64,000 nucleotides of DNA, taken from the NCBI GenBank assembly GCA_022711405.1, contig JAKLFC010000006.1:1-64000 (forward strand). The letters run 5' to 3'. Below, piece after piece: positions 1 through 7,120 of the stretch (position 1 is its first letter; every line of letters starts with the position of its first letter). This DNA is from Bacteroidota bacterium. Its GTDB lineage: Bacteria; Bacteroidota; Bacteroidia; Bacteroidales; JAGONC01. The notes beneath the pieces are model-generated. The model made no database searches. It saw only the letters and a program-made list of their open reading frames with translations, and was not told where the DNA came from. Made by a program: the position numbers and the translations under genes.

Positions 1-588
1 AATACTCCTGGGCAATGGTGATGGCACTTTTGACACGGCTGTAAACTATGGTGCAGGAACTACTCCATCCTCCGTCACCTCGGCCGATTTTGATGGTGAC
101 AATAATCTAGACTTGGCTGTGGCTAATTACGCCAGCAATGATGTATCAATACTCCTGGGCAATGGTGATGGCACTTTTGACACGGCTGTAAACTATGGTG
201 CAGGAACTACTCCATCCTCCGTCACCTCGGCCGATTTTGATGGTGACAATAATCTAGACTTGGCTGTGGCTAATCGGAGTAGCAATGACGTATCAATACT
301 CCTGGGCAATGGTGATGGCACTTTTGACACGGCTGTTAACTACGGCGTGGGAACTTGGCCATACTCCGTCACCTCGGCCGATTTTGATGGTGACAATAAT
401 CTAGACTTGGCTGTGGCTAATTGGAGTAGTAATGATGTATCAATACTCTTGGGCAATGGTGATGGCACTTTTGACACGGCTGTAAACTATGGTGCAGGAA
501 CTACTCCATCCTCCGTCACCTCGGCCGATTTTGATGGTGACAATAATCTAGACTTGGCTGTGGCTAATAAAAGTAGCAATGACGTATC
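1..588 (+). repeat. Four near-identical 147-bp tandem repeats (coding)
   Basis: Units start at 1, 148, 295 and 442, each exactly 147 bp (49 codons). Copies 1, 2 and 4 differ mainly in the last dozen bases. Copy 3 also differs around its middle (GVGTWPYS instead of GAGTTPSS). Near identity at the DNA level, third positions included, implies recent amplification or gene conversion. The array may extend left of the window. Confidence 0.95.
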
Positions 589-2164
589 AATTTTAATCAA
601 TGCAAGAGTTGCAGAAGAGCCAGAATCTCCTTTTGCTGGTGGAACTGGAACAGAAGGTGATCCTTTCCAGATAGAAACCTGTGAACAATTACAGGATATG
701 AATTACTATGATGGAGAAACTTATCCATATCTTACAGGTAATTATTATTTCATTTTAAACAACGATATTAATTGTTCTGATACTGTAAATTGGAACGATG
801 AAGCTGGCTTTATGCCGATAGGATTAACTTACGATGGTGGACAAGAATATGGTACTTCATTTATTGGGATATTCGATGGTAATAACAAAACAATTTCAAA
901 TCTATACATCAATCGACCAACGTATCGGTCGGTTGGTTTATTTGGTACTATTGGCTCTGGAGAAGAACCTTCTAATATTAAAAATGTAAATTTGACTCAT
1001 GTTAATATTGTTAGTGCTTATGATAGTGTCGGTGCTTTGGCTGGAAATTCTAATGCAGAAAGTACTATTATTAATATTTCAATTTCTGGAGAAATAAGTG
1101 GAAATGAAAATGGTGGATGTTCTGTTGGTGGTCTTGTTGGAGATAATCACGGTTATATCGAAAAATCTTATACTTCTGGTAATGTTTCAGGTTACTGTGG
1201 AGTTGGGGGATTAGCAGGAGCTTCATACAGTTCTGAGACAGCGACGATAATTAATTCATATTCAACAAGTGATGTTTTCGGAATTATTTATGTCGGCGGA
1301 CTAGTTGGCTTCAATGAATGCAACGTGACAAATTCTTATGCTACAGGAAGTGTTACAGGCACTACCTCAGAATCTGAAGAAAGTATGTATGGTTCTGGTG
1401 GTTTAGTTGGGGTTAGCGATGGTGGTTATATTAAAAATTCTTACGCCACAGGAAACGTTATAGCTTTTACTGCTGGTGGTTTAGTAGGAACTTTATTTCA
1501 CAACGAAGGTGATCCCATAGATACAAACATCTCAAATTCTGGCTGGTATAAATCAAGAGACAATAATAATTTACATGGTATAGGCCTAGTAATGTATGAG
1601 GAAAAAAATCCTGTATCAGAAGGTTCTGCTGAAGTAACCTACACTGAAACAGACAACGAAGTATTTTATTCTTCAGATCACGGAGTCTACGATCAAGGTG
1701 GAGAAGACGAATGGGGTTTCAACGGTAATCCCTGGTATGAATATGACGATAATTATCCTCAATTTGTTGAACCAGAAGAAGAAGAACATCACTCAGGAGT
1801 CTCATCTGGTACCGGTACTTCGATTGCTGTCCTCGCTCAGTTCCAAGCTGAACAACAAGCCAGAGCTTTAGCGGCTGGAATAGTTATGTCAACATCTACT
1901 CCTACTTCGCCAGAAACCACACAGAACACTCCAACCTTCACTCGAATCCTAAAATTAGGTATGACCGGTCAAGATGTCAGACAATTACAGATATATCTAA
2001 ATACTCACGGTTATGTTATTAATACTGAAGGTGGTGGTTCTCCAGGAAACGAAACAAATTATTTTGGTCTTAAAACCGAAACAGCCGTCAAAGCTTTTCA
2101 AACAGCCAATGGATTAACAGCTGATGGAATTGTTGGAATTAAAACAAGAGCTTTATTAAAATAA
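2..2164 (+). CDS. Surface protein, 3' part: FG-GAP/VCBS repeats, GLUG motifs, C-terminal peptidoglycan-binding domain
   Basis: The reading frame is open from the first bases of the window, so the true start lies outside it. The visible part begins with four 49-residue FG-GAP/VCBS-type repeats (core GNGDGTFDTAVNYG and ADFDGDNNLDLAVAN, calcium-binding-like DxDxDxxxD loops). About residues 370-520 then carry several GLUG motifs (GGLVG ... NSYATG). A low-complexity linker follows, and the last 75 residues form a peptidoglycan-binding-1 fold (LKLGMTGQDVRQLQ, YFGLKTETAVKAFQ, DGIVGIKTRALL). The family architecture suggests a secreted or cell-surface protein anchored to the wall. This exact combination, including the GSPGNETNYFG segment, resembles surface proteins I associate with Patescibacteria (CPR) more than Bacteroidetes; that is recollection, not a search. 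The gene ends 10 bp from the stop of the convergent glycosyltransferase. Function is unknown beyond surface location. Confidence 0.8.
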   Translation: MLLGNGDGTFDTAVNYGAGTTPSSVTSADFDGDNNLDLAVANYASNDVSILLGNGDGTFDTAVNYGAGTTPSSVTSADFDGDNNLDLAVANRSSNDVSILLGNGDGTFDTAVNYGVGTWPYSVTSADFDGDNNLDLAVANWSSNDVSILLGNGDGTFDTAVNYGAGTTPSSVTSADFDGDNNLDLAVANKSSNDVSILINARVAEEPESPFAGGTGTEGDPFQIETCEQLQDMNYYDGETYPYLTGNYYFILNNDINCSDTVNWNDEAGFMPIGLTYDGGQEYGTSFIGIFDGNNKTISNLYINRPTYRSVGLFGTIGSGEEPSNIKNVNLTHVNIVSAYDSVGALAGNSNAESTIINISISGEISGNENGGCSVGGLVGDNHGYIEKSYTSGNVSGYCGVGGLAGASYSSETATIINSYSTSDVFGIIYVGGLVGFNECNVTNSYATGSVTGTTSESEESMYGSGGLVGVSDGGYIKNSYATGNVIAFTAGGLVGTLFHNEGDPIDTNISNSGWYKSRDNNNLHGIGLVMYEEKNPVSEGSAEVTYTETDNEVFYSSDHGVYDQGGEDEWGFNGNPWYEYDDNYPQFVEPEEEEHHSGVSSGTGTSIAVLAQFQAEQQARALAAGIVMSTSTPTSPETTQNTPTFTRILKLGMTGQDVRQLQIYLNTHGYVINTEGGGSPGNETNYFGLKTETAVKAFQTANGLTADGIVGIKTRALLK

Positions 2165-2174
2165 TAACAACTAA

Positions 2175-3344
2175 CTACCTCGAATCAAATGCTGAATAAT
2201 TAACTTTATTCCCGTAACCTATAATAGCTTTTTCATATCCCTGATAATATTGCTTAACCACATTATTCCAATTCCAGGATTGACCAAGAGTATGGTTATA
2301 GTGCATAATTTTCTCCCAACTACTTTTTCTTTTTATCAAAGTCAGAATTCCTTTGGCAAAATCACTTGGAAGAAATGTCTCGGATATTATACCGGATTGT
2401 TCCGTTATTTGAGAATCTGCAAATTGAAAAGGAGTTGCTATCACCGGTCGCCCACAGGCAATCATCAATGCTAAAACTCCGCTTGAACTTTGTTCCTTTT
2501 TGGAATAAGGTAATAGACAAACATCAGCCATCTGAATCAACTCAATTAACTCTTTTTGCGGTAGAAACTTATTAATAAATGTTATTTTATCTTGAAAATC
2601 AAATTCATTGATTAGTTCAATTATATGTTTCCGATAAATTTTAGAAGTTTCGTTTTGGGGATGATCTGCACCGATTATGTAATAATGAAAATTGCCTATA
2701 ATATTCTTTAATTTATTCAAGGCATTTATTGCCATATCATAACCTTTTGTTTCACGCATATAACCAGAAGAAACAAAAATCAAAACGTCTTGGCTATATT
2801 TTCTTTCTTGGATTTCCTTTGGCAGACGAAAGGGGATTAATGGAGTTCCATGAGGAATAACTTCTATTTTAGATTCCTCAACATTATATTTGTCAATAAT
2901 ACAACTTTTGGCATATTCTGAAAAAACAAATAATAAATTGCTTCTTATTATGATTTTCTGAAAAATACTTTCTCTGTTCTTTGGATGTTCAATGTTTACT
3001 GTGTGTAAAGTAGTAACGATTGGTTTCGTTACATTTTCTAATAAAATATTTATATTCTCTCCGTCCGGTTTTCCAAATATTTTAAATTCATGCTGAATAT
3101 CAAGTAAATCAATATCTGAAGAATTAATAAATTCATAAGCTTTAATATAGTCCTCCGCTTGATAATTTCTTATAACAAATCTTTTAGAATTATTCGTTTT
3201 CGGATTAAAAGATAGCTCAAACTGATGAAAATTCAAAAATGGATATTGAATTTTAAGATAATTAATAAGATCATCTGAATATGTAGCGATACCACATTGA
3301 GTGGGAAGGCAGGTGCTGATAATTCCTATTTTATTCATTTTCAA
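2175..3344 (-). CDS. Glycosyltransferase, GT4/family 1 type
   Basis: A 389-aa GT-B-fold glycosyltransferase. The N-terminus has IGIISTCLPTQCGIATYSDD, the acceptor-side motif of many GT4 enzymes. The C-terminal half carries VLIFVSSGYMRETKGYD, the donor-site segment QMADVCLLPYSKKEQSSSG and the ACGRPVIATP loop. It probably transfers a sugar from a nucleotide-sugar donor to a surface polysaccharide or protein at the cytoplasmic face; donor and acceptor cannot be read. Its start overlaps the end of the upstream 305-aa gene by 14 bp (8 bp if the second ATG at 3338 is used), so the two are probably translationally coupled. Base composition is AT-rich like the rest of the left region, which suggests acquired DNA. 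Confidence 0.85.
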   Translation of the reverse strand: MKMNKIGIISTCLPTQCGIATYSDDLINYLKIQYPFLNFHQFELSFNPKTNNSKRFVIRNYQAEDYIKAYEFINSSDIDLLDIQHEFKIFGKPDGENINILLENVTKPIVTTLHTVNIEHPKNRESIFQKIIIRSNLLFVFSEYAKSCIIDKYNVEESKIEVIPHGTPLIPFRLPKEIQERKYSQDVLIFVSSGYMRETKGYDMAINALNKLKNIIGNFHYYIIGADHPQNETSKIYRKHIIELINEFDFQDKITFINKFLPQKELIELIQMADVCLLPYSKKEQSSSGVLALMIACGRPVIATPFQFADSQITEQSGIISETFLPSDFAKGILTLIKRKSSWEKIMHYNHTLGQSWNWNNVVKQYYQGYEKAIIGYGNKVNYSAFDSR

Positions 3345-4248
3345 ATTCGATTTCGATATTCTCGACTACCATCTGAAATTCATTTCCGTCACCCCAGGCA
3401 AGCATATATACTTGTTCACGGATTTCCTTATTTATAAGAAATTTTAAAACTTCACTTCCATTCAATAATAGGTAAAGGATATTTTCATTATCAATAAACA
3501 ATTCAATTAAAATCCGGTTGTCTAACGGCTTAGCTTCAGTATATCTATCAGGTCGTTGGCGTATGCCATTACGATAAGTTGTAAAAAATATTTCATTTGA
3601 TAAAATATTTTTTCCAATATGAATTAGAAAATTGTTATCCAAAGACTGAATAGAGCCATCGCCAAATAGTTTGCCATTTTTTCTAAATAATTTAAAGCCA
3701 AACCGATAATATTCCGAAGTTGTTATTATTTGACATCTAATCCTCTTAATAAGTCCATTTTTAATTGGAATCTTTATGTAATTTGCCCATTGAGGAGTAG
3801 AGAAATTAGCAGAAGCATTCCAATTTTCAAGGGTTATTGTTCTTAAAACCTTTTCTAAATCTGTATTTTTTATTACTTTATCCGATGCCTCACTATTTAT
3901 TAAGTCTCCATTTCTATCATAATATTGATTATAAACAATTCCCCAATCTGCACCATAAGCAGCAATAATAAGAGCCTTTATTAATTTTTTCTTTCCTTTA
4001 AAGGGCGCTCGTATTATTGCATTTTTAATAATATCATGAGTAATATTACCTTTCTCGATAAATCCTCCTTTTGAGTCTTTAATTATATTGACGTGTTCAA
4101 AAATGATTCCTTCTCTTTTTAAAATTTCAATACTTTGATTCAAGTAAAAGGTAAATCCAACTATAATATCTCCTGAATAACTTTCTTCTATTTTCTTCTT
4201 TAATATTTGGACAAGCTCGACTGGAAGAGGAATTGTTTTCTTCTTCAT
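3331..4248 (-). CDS. Unknown 305-aa protein coupled to the glycosyltransferase
   Basis: I do not recognise this protein. It has no signal peptide or membrane segment. The N-terminal third (LVQILKKKIEESYSGDIIVGF, then a Lys-rich helix near KGKKKLIKALIIAAYGADWG) looks alpha/beta. From about residue 150 it turns into alternating beta strands (IRCQIITTSEYYRFGFKLF, NFLIHIGKN, NRILIELFIDNENILYLLLN, EFQMVVENIEIEF), like a jelly-roll or lectin-type sandwich; that fold is inference from strand pattern only. It is the first gene of a two-gene minus-strand unit and overlaps the glycosyltransferase start, so it may bind or present the same substrate. It is AT-rich like its neighbours. Confidence 0.6.
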   Translation of the reverse strand: MKKKTIPLPVELVQILKKKIEESYSGDIIVGFTFYLNQSIEILKREGIIFEHVNIIKDSKGGFIEKGNITHDIIKNAIIRAPFKGKKKLIKALIIAAYGADWGIVYNQYYDRNGDLINSEASDKVIKNTDLEKVLRTITLENWNASANFSTPQWANYIKIPIKNGLIKRIRCQIITTSEYYRFGFKLFRKNGKLFGDGSIQSLDNNFLIHIGKNILSNEIFFTTYRNGIRQRPDRYTEAKPLDNRILIELFIDNENILYLLLNGSEVLKFLINKEIREQVYMLAWGDGNEFQMVVENIEIEFENE

Positions 4249-4406
4249 AATAAGGTCAATTTGTTGTAGTGTATTTTAGTGTATTGTTATGTAATAGCAT
4301 GCATTTCATACACTTAGGAATAAATTAGTATTTTCTTTGTGTTCAAAGATAAGAAATGATAGGCACTTAATAATGTTTAGTAAATAGTTCTTTAACAGCC
4401 TGTAAT

Positions 4407-4443
4407 AAAAAAAGCCCCATTTCAATTAGAGTTGAAATAGGGC
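4407..4443 (-). terminator. Rho-independent terminator (minus strand)
   Basis: Arms GCCCCATTTCAA (4414-4425) and TTGAAATAGGGC (4432-4443) pair over 12 bp with one mismatch around a 6-nt loop. On the minus strand the stem is followed by seven U (4407-4413). No protein gene on the minus strand ends here, so it either terminates a small RNA or insulates the 305-aa gene from antisense read-through. Confidence 0.75.
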
Positions 4444-4516
4444 ACCCAAGAATATTAATCTTGGGCCCATGTAATGAAAAGACCATTGCATAGGATAGAG
4501 ACATTTTATACCTTTT
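4407..4516 (-). ncRNA. Candidate small RNA ending in two hairpins
   Basis: On the minus strand a promoter-like pair is visible: TTG, about 21 nt, then TGACTTTG at 4530-4523 (7 of 8 bases of the Bacteroidetes -7 box). Some 50 nt of AU-rich sequence follows, then a 7-bp hairpin (CCCAAGA/TCTTGGG, 4445-4465), then the terminator stem and U-run. No reading frame of note lies in it. The arrangement, not homology, is the evidence. It may instead be a leader or simply a terminator region. Confidence 0.3.
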
Positions 4517-4624
4517 GGAAAACAAAGTCAAATTAACCTTTCAGGCTTTTCCAAAATAATCTCCCTCCTATTTCCTTTTCATTTCCTGGGTTCATAAATA
4601 AGTACAAAACCTAACATTTGTATT

Positions 4625-4765
4625 ATGAATATCGAACGTTTAGCGGAATTGCAGATTAAACATTTTAATCTGAGTAATTCAATGACTTATTTGAACAATA
4701 AGCCAAATAACAAGCCTACAGCTGAACAAAAAGTTCCTGTATTTAAGATTACTTTAAATGACTGA
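4625..4765 (+). CDS. Small 46-aa protein, first gene of the recombinase operon
   Basis: ATG at 4625 opens a 46-codon frame (MNIERLAELQIKHFNLSNSM ...) ending in TGA at 4763-4765. Its last codons overlap the ATG of the next gene at 4758 (ATGACTGA), a typical translational-coupling junction, which is the main support. The product is hydrophilic, rich in Asn and Lys, without recognisable motif. It may be a regulator of the element or only a leader that couples translation of the helix-turn-helix gene. Function unknown. Confidence 0.45.
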   Translation: MNIERLAELQIKHFNLSNSMTYLNNKPNNKPTAEQKVPVFKITLND

Positions 4766-5102
4766 AGAACGTCTTTACCTCCAGGACTTACTTGGAGAGC
4801 TTCGTTATCGTGATCGCAGATCAGTACGGAGGTGGTGCAAGAATAACAATGTTCGTATTTTATCCGATATCGGTTCAAATAGACAGTTTGTATTAAGAGA
4901 TGAATTTGAGAAAGAGAAAAATAAAATTTACAGACTGCGCTCTATTACTAGCTATGCCTCAAAGAAGTCATTCTATCGGAATCGCAGTAGCCACTCTGAA
5001 AAAGCAGAGGAATATAAACCACAAGGGGAATATGAAAAAAACCTTCTGTCAATATTTACAAATATAATAAGCGCACGCTATGATAGCCACGATGGAAAAT
5101 AA
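4758..5102 (+). CDS. Helix-turn-helix protein, excisionase-like
   Basis: A 114-aa basic protein whose first 50 residues (MTEERLYLQDLLGELRYRDR then RSVRRWCKNNNV, GSNRQFVLRDEFE) fit a MerR/excisionase-type winged helix-turn-helix: a helix, a recognition helix with RRSVRRW, and a short wing. The rest is Lys/Arg/Glu-rich. It lies between the 46-aa gene (overlap 8 bp) and the recombinase (overlap up to 23 bp). That position is where integrative elements carry their recombination-directionality factor, so excisionase is the best inference. A transcriptional regulator of the element is the alternative. Confidence 0.6.
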   Translation: MTEERLYLQDLLGELRYRDRRSVRRWCKNNNVRILSDIGSNRQFVLRDEFEKEKNKIYRLRSITSYASKKSFYRNRSSHSEKAEEYKPQGEYEKNLLSIFTNIISARYDSHDGK

Positions 5103-6513
5103 ACCTTTGTATATTCCAGAATCAAAAAAATGGAAAGGATTAAAGGTTTTCTGTTATAAATGTAAAACAAGTGTCTCAGAAATTTGCAAAATGTCTGGCA
5201 AGCCCCTTTGGCAATGTAAGAATGGAGATAAACATGTTTTTAAAGTAATTATCCATGTGCCAGGTACAGACAATCAGAGAAGAACAAAAAAATTAGATAC
5301 ACGAGACATTAACCAAGCGATAAAACAGGCAATTGAATTTGAGAGAGAAGTAAAAAGTGGAGTTTATCAGGAAAATAAAAATAAAGCACTAAAACATGAA
5401 ATTAGAAGGGAAGATCAAAGCCAAAACAAGCCGTATCTTCTGATTCATGCCTTGGCTCGATATATTGGCTGGTTAAACAACGAAGGTGTTCCGGCCCATT
5501 TGATAAAAGTAAGAAGCAGGGAACATATCAAAGATGTCGAGCGAGCCTTAAAAAGTCTCGCAGAATGCTTAAAAGATAATAGATACAACCTTGCAACCTT
5601 CCTGACGGAGGATATAGATAATGAGATGGTAGGTATGATTTTCTCATCCTTGGAAAAGAGAAAACTTGCACCCAGGACATTCAATAAGTATTTCAGTTAT
5701 TATACCTCCTTTCTGAAATGGTATGCGGAAGAATATGATTGCCCGATCAGAAATTATTTCGAAAAAGTCAAACGGAAGAATTTAAATCCAAGACCCGAAG
5801 CGATAACTTTTCAAGAATATCAAGCCCTGCTTAAACAAATCACGCCCGAGAATGGGATCAGGGAATATAAAAATGGAGTAAAGCCTATGCGAAACCTATT
5901 TCGTCCCTGGCTGGCTGATGGTATTCGTCTAGCACTAGAAACTGGCAGAAGGCGAGAAGAGATCATTAACCTAAAATGGAAGGATATTCAGGAAAGCAAT
6001 GGAATTCAATATATCAAAGTGGAGGATTATAAGGTCAATCGAATTCAAAATAGAATCTCTGATGAAGAAAAAAAGTTCATCTATATTCCTGTTACCGCTT
6101 CATTAGAAAAGCTACTGTATGAGCTAGATCCTAATAAATCTTCCAAAACAGATGACTTTATATTGGCTCCTGAAGTAAAAATTAAAAGGGGAAAGGTGAT
6201 GTCCGATGTTCTTAGTCGAGGTTTTACTCATTACTATGATCAGCTTAACACAGGGAGGAAACTAACTTTCAAATGCTTGAGAAAGACATATATTACAAAT
6301 TTGGAAATCTTCATGGGGATTGGCAACACTAAAGTAATTACAGGACATTCGGGTGATCAAGTGATAGAAAGTAATTATATAGATAAAAAGGAAATTGCTA
6401 AAGCTGCTCACGGGTTTAGAGTCTTTCCAACGGCAGAGGAACGAGATCAAGAGTTGCAAGAGTTCAGAACAGCCAAGAAAAATCACATAGAACAAAAAAA
6501 TCCAGAAGTATAA
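5080..6513 (+). CDS. Tyrosine recombinase (site-specific integrase)
   Basis: A 477-aa phage/ICE-type integrase (465 aa if the second ATG at 5092 is used, equally plausible). The N-terminus is cysteine-rich (CYKC ... C ... WQCKNGDKH), perhaps a zinc-ribbon arm domain, followed by a SAM-like core-binding region (residues ~120-230). The catalytic domain shows Arg near 290 (TGRRREEI), the second Arg at 401 in TFKCLRKT, His 423 in GHS and the nucleophile Tyr 433 in NYID. The usual His of the HxxR box is Lys here. The gene points at tRNA-Leu and ends 136 bp before the tRNA 3' end, which marks it as the integrase of a tRNA-targeted element covering the left of the window. Confidence 0.9.
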   Translation: MIATMENKPLYIPESKKWKGLKVFCYKCKTSVSEICKMSGKPLWQCKNGDKHVFKVIIHVPGTDNQRRTKKLDTRDINQAIKQAIEFEREVKSGVYQENKNKALKHEIRREDQSQNKPYLLIHALARYIGWLNNEGVPAHLIKVRSREHIKDVERALKSLAECLKDNRYNLATFLTEDIDNEMVGMIFSSLEKRKLAPRTFNKYFSYYTSFLKWYAEEYDCPIRNYFEKVKRKNLNPRPEAITFQEYQALLKQITPENGIREYKNGVKPMRNLFRPWLADGIRLALETGRRREEIINLKWKDIQESNGIQYIKVEDYKVNRIQNRISDEEKKFIYIPVTASLEKLLYELDPNKSSKTDDFILAPEVKIKRGKVMSDVLSRGFTHYYDQLNTGRKLTFKCLRKTYITNLEIFMGIGNTKVITGHSGDQVIESNYIDKKEIAKAAHGFRVFPTAEERDQELQEFRTAKKNHIEQKNPEV

Positions 6514-6607
6514 AATGAAAGAAAAAAACAGTTTCCGCACCTTATTTCCGCACTTTAAGCAAAATTTTTCAGCCAACAATTCTTTTTTATACTTCCTTCA
6601 GGAAATA

Positions 6608-6646
6608 AAAAAATGCCGAAACGCCTATTTATCTAGCATTTCGGCA
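6608..6646 (-). terminator. Terminator downstream of tRNA-Leu
   Basis: On the minus strand, directly after the tRNA 3' end, TGCCGAAA (6646-6639) pairs with TTTCGGCA (6621-6614) over 8 bp around a 17-nt loop and is followed by seven U. It ends the tRNA-Gly/tRNA-Leu transcript. It also sits exactly where integration at the tRNA would place the element junction. Confidence 0.7.
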
Positions 6647-6649
6647 CTG

Positions 6650-6733
6650 TACCCGGAGCGGGATTTGAACCCGCACGGCCGCATTGGCCAAAGGATTTTA
6701 AGTCCTTCGTGTCTACCATTCCACCACCCGGGC
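6650..6733 (-). tRNA. tRNA-Leu (anticodon TAA)
   Basis: Read on the minus strand, 84 nt fold into a class II tRNA. The acceptor stem is GCCCGGG/TCCGGGT (two G-U pairs), discriminator A. The anticodon arm contains GGACTTAAAATCC with loop CTTAAAA, giving TAA. A long variable arm and the T arm CGGGTTCAAATCCCG follow. CCA is not encoded. Its 3' end faces the recombinase gene, so this tRNA is the probable attachment site of the left-hand element and was left intact by the integration. Confidence 0.95.
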
Positions 6734-6736
6734 GAG

Positions 6737-6778
6737 GTGGGTGTGAGTGTGAGTGTCGGTGTGGGTGTGGGTGTGGGT
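6737..6778 (+). repeat. Hexanucleotide repeat (GTGGGT/GTGAGT) between two tRNAs
   Basis: Seven 6-bp units (GTGGGT, GTGAGT twice, GTCGGT, GTGGGT three times) fill the space between the tRNA-Leu 5' end and the tRNA-Gly terminator. No coding or regulatory signal is visible in it. Confidence 0.85.
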
Positions 6779-6789
6779 GTGAAGATAAC

Positions 6790-6820
6790 AAAAAATTCGA
6801 TACTGCGTATCGAATTTTTT
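6790..6820 (-). terminator. Perfect 14-bp palindrome after tRNA-Gly
   Basis: AAAAAATTCGATAC and GTATCGAATTTTTT pair perfectly around the loop TGC, starting 1 bp past the tRNA-Gly 3' end. The A/T tracts make it a bidirectional intrinsic terminator. It could equally be a processing hairpin if both tRNAs are co-transcribed. Confidence 0.65.
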
Positions 6821-6821
6821 G

Positions 6822-6894
6822 AGCGGAAAACGGGACTCGAACCCGCGACCCTAACCTTGGCAAGGTTATGCTCTACCAACTGAGCTATTTCCGC
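6822..6894 (-). tRNA. tRNA-Gly (anticodon GCC)
   Basis: On the minus strand, 73 nt: acceptor GCGGAAA/TTTCCGC with discriminator U, D arm TAGCTCAGTTGGTAGAGCA, anticodon arm AACCTTGCCAAGGTT (anticodon GCC), T arm GCGGGTTCGAGTCCCGT. CCA is not encoded. It lies 88 bp upstream of tRNA-Leu in the same direction. Confidence 0.96.
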
Positions 6895-6916
6895 GTGGGA
6901 TCCATTTTTGGGATGG

Positions 6917-6924
6917 CAAAATTA
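6917..6924 (-). promoter_or_regulatory. -7 box of the tRNA-Gly promoter
   Basis: CAAAATTA on the plus strand reads TAATTTTG on the minus strand, a full match to the Bacteroidetes -7 consensus TAnnTTTG. It lies 23 bp upstream of the tRNA-Gly 5' end. No well-spaced -33 TTG is visible. Confidence 0.5.
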
Positions 6925-6975
6925 ATACATTTTTCCAAATTCGGAAATTTTATCCGGATTTTTTATCATTATGTC

Positions 6976-7051
6976 ACCTCTTCGGGGTTCGGGGTCTACC
7001 ACCTACCCTATTTGCTAACAATATGGCGCCCCTTCGGGGCTAACATATAGA
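6976..7051. repeat. Intergenic hairpin-rich repeat with TTCGGGG motifs
   Basis: Between tRNA-Gly and mutS lie two TTCGGGG-centred hairpins, the clearer being GCCCC-TTC-GGGGC, separated by a segment ending in CTAACAATATGG. The composition differs from the flanks and resembles dispersed intergenic repeats of Bacteroidetes genomes; that is recollection. No gene is supported from 6895 to 7117. Confidence 0.4.
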
Positions 7052-7078
7052 AGTCTATTCCCTTTTCATTACACTGAA

Positions 7079-7120
7079 CTGCCAACTGTCAACCGTCAAC
7101 CGTCAACCGTCAACTGCCTA
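7079..7120. repeat. Heptanucleotide array, six units, overlapping the mutS stop codon
   Basis: Six consecutive 7-bp units: CTGCCAA, CTGTCAA, CCGTCAA three times, CTGCCTA. The CTA closing the last unit (7118-7120) is the TAG stop codon of mutS on the minus strand, so the array directly abuts and forms the gene end. Confidence 0.85.

Larger units (their letters stand above)
4249..4624. other. 376-bp AT-rich intergenic stretch with two hairpins and a possible small RNA
   Basis: No protein gene is supported here. The stretch holds a strong minus-strand intrinsic terminator (4407-4443), a second hairpin beside it (4445-4465) and a promoter-like box on the minus strand (CAAAGTCA at 4523-4530, read TGACTTTG). 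These three elements are spaced like a roughly 110-nt small RNA. The right end presumably carries the promoter of the recombinase operon, but I see no clean TAnnTTTG box there. Confidence 0.6.

Noticed and set aside
1..588. Regular repeats that could suggest a CRISPR array
   Set aside because: The 147-bp units are continuous coding sequence without spacers, and no cas genes are near.
4590..4624. Promoter box TAACATTTG before the recombinase operon
   Set aside because: It has three instead of two bases between TA and TTTG, so it does not match the consensus well enough to list.
4687..4878. 63-aa minus-strand reading frame
   Set aside because: It lies antisense to the better supported 46-aa and helix-turn-helix genes and has no credible start context.
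6515..6883. Short frame running through both tRNA genes
   Set aside because: It would translate tRNA and microsatellite sequence; no protein-like features.
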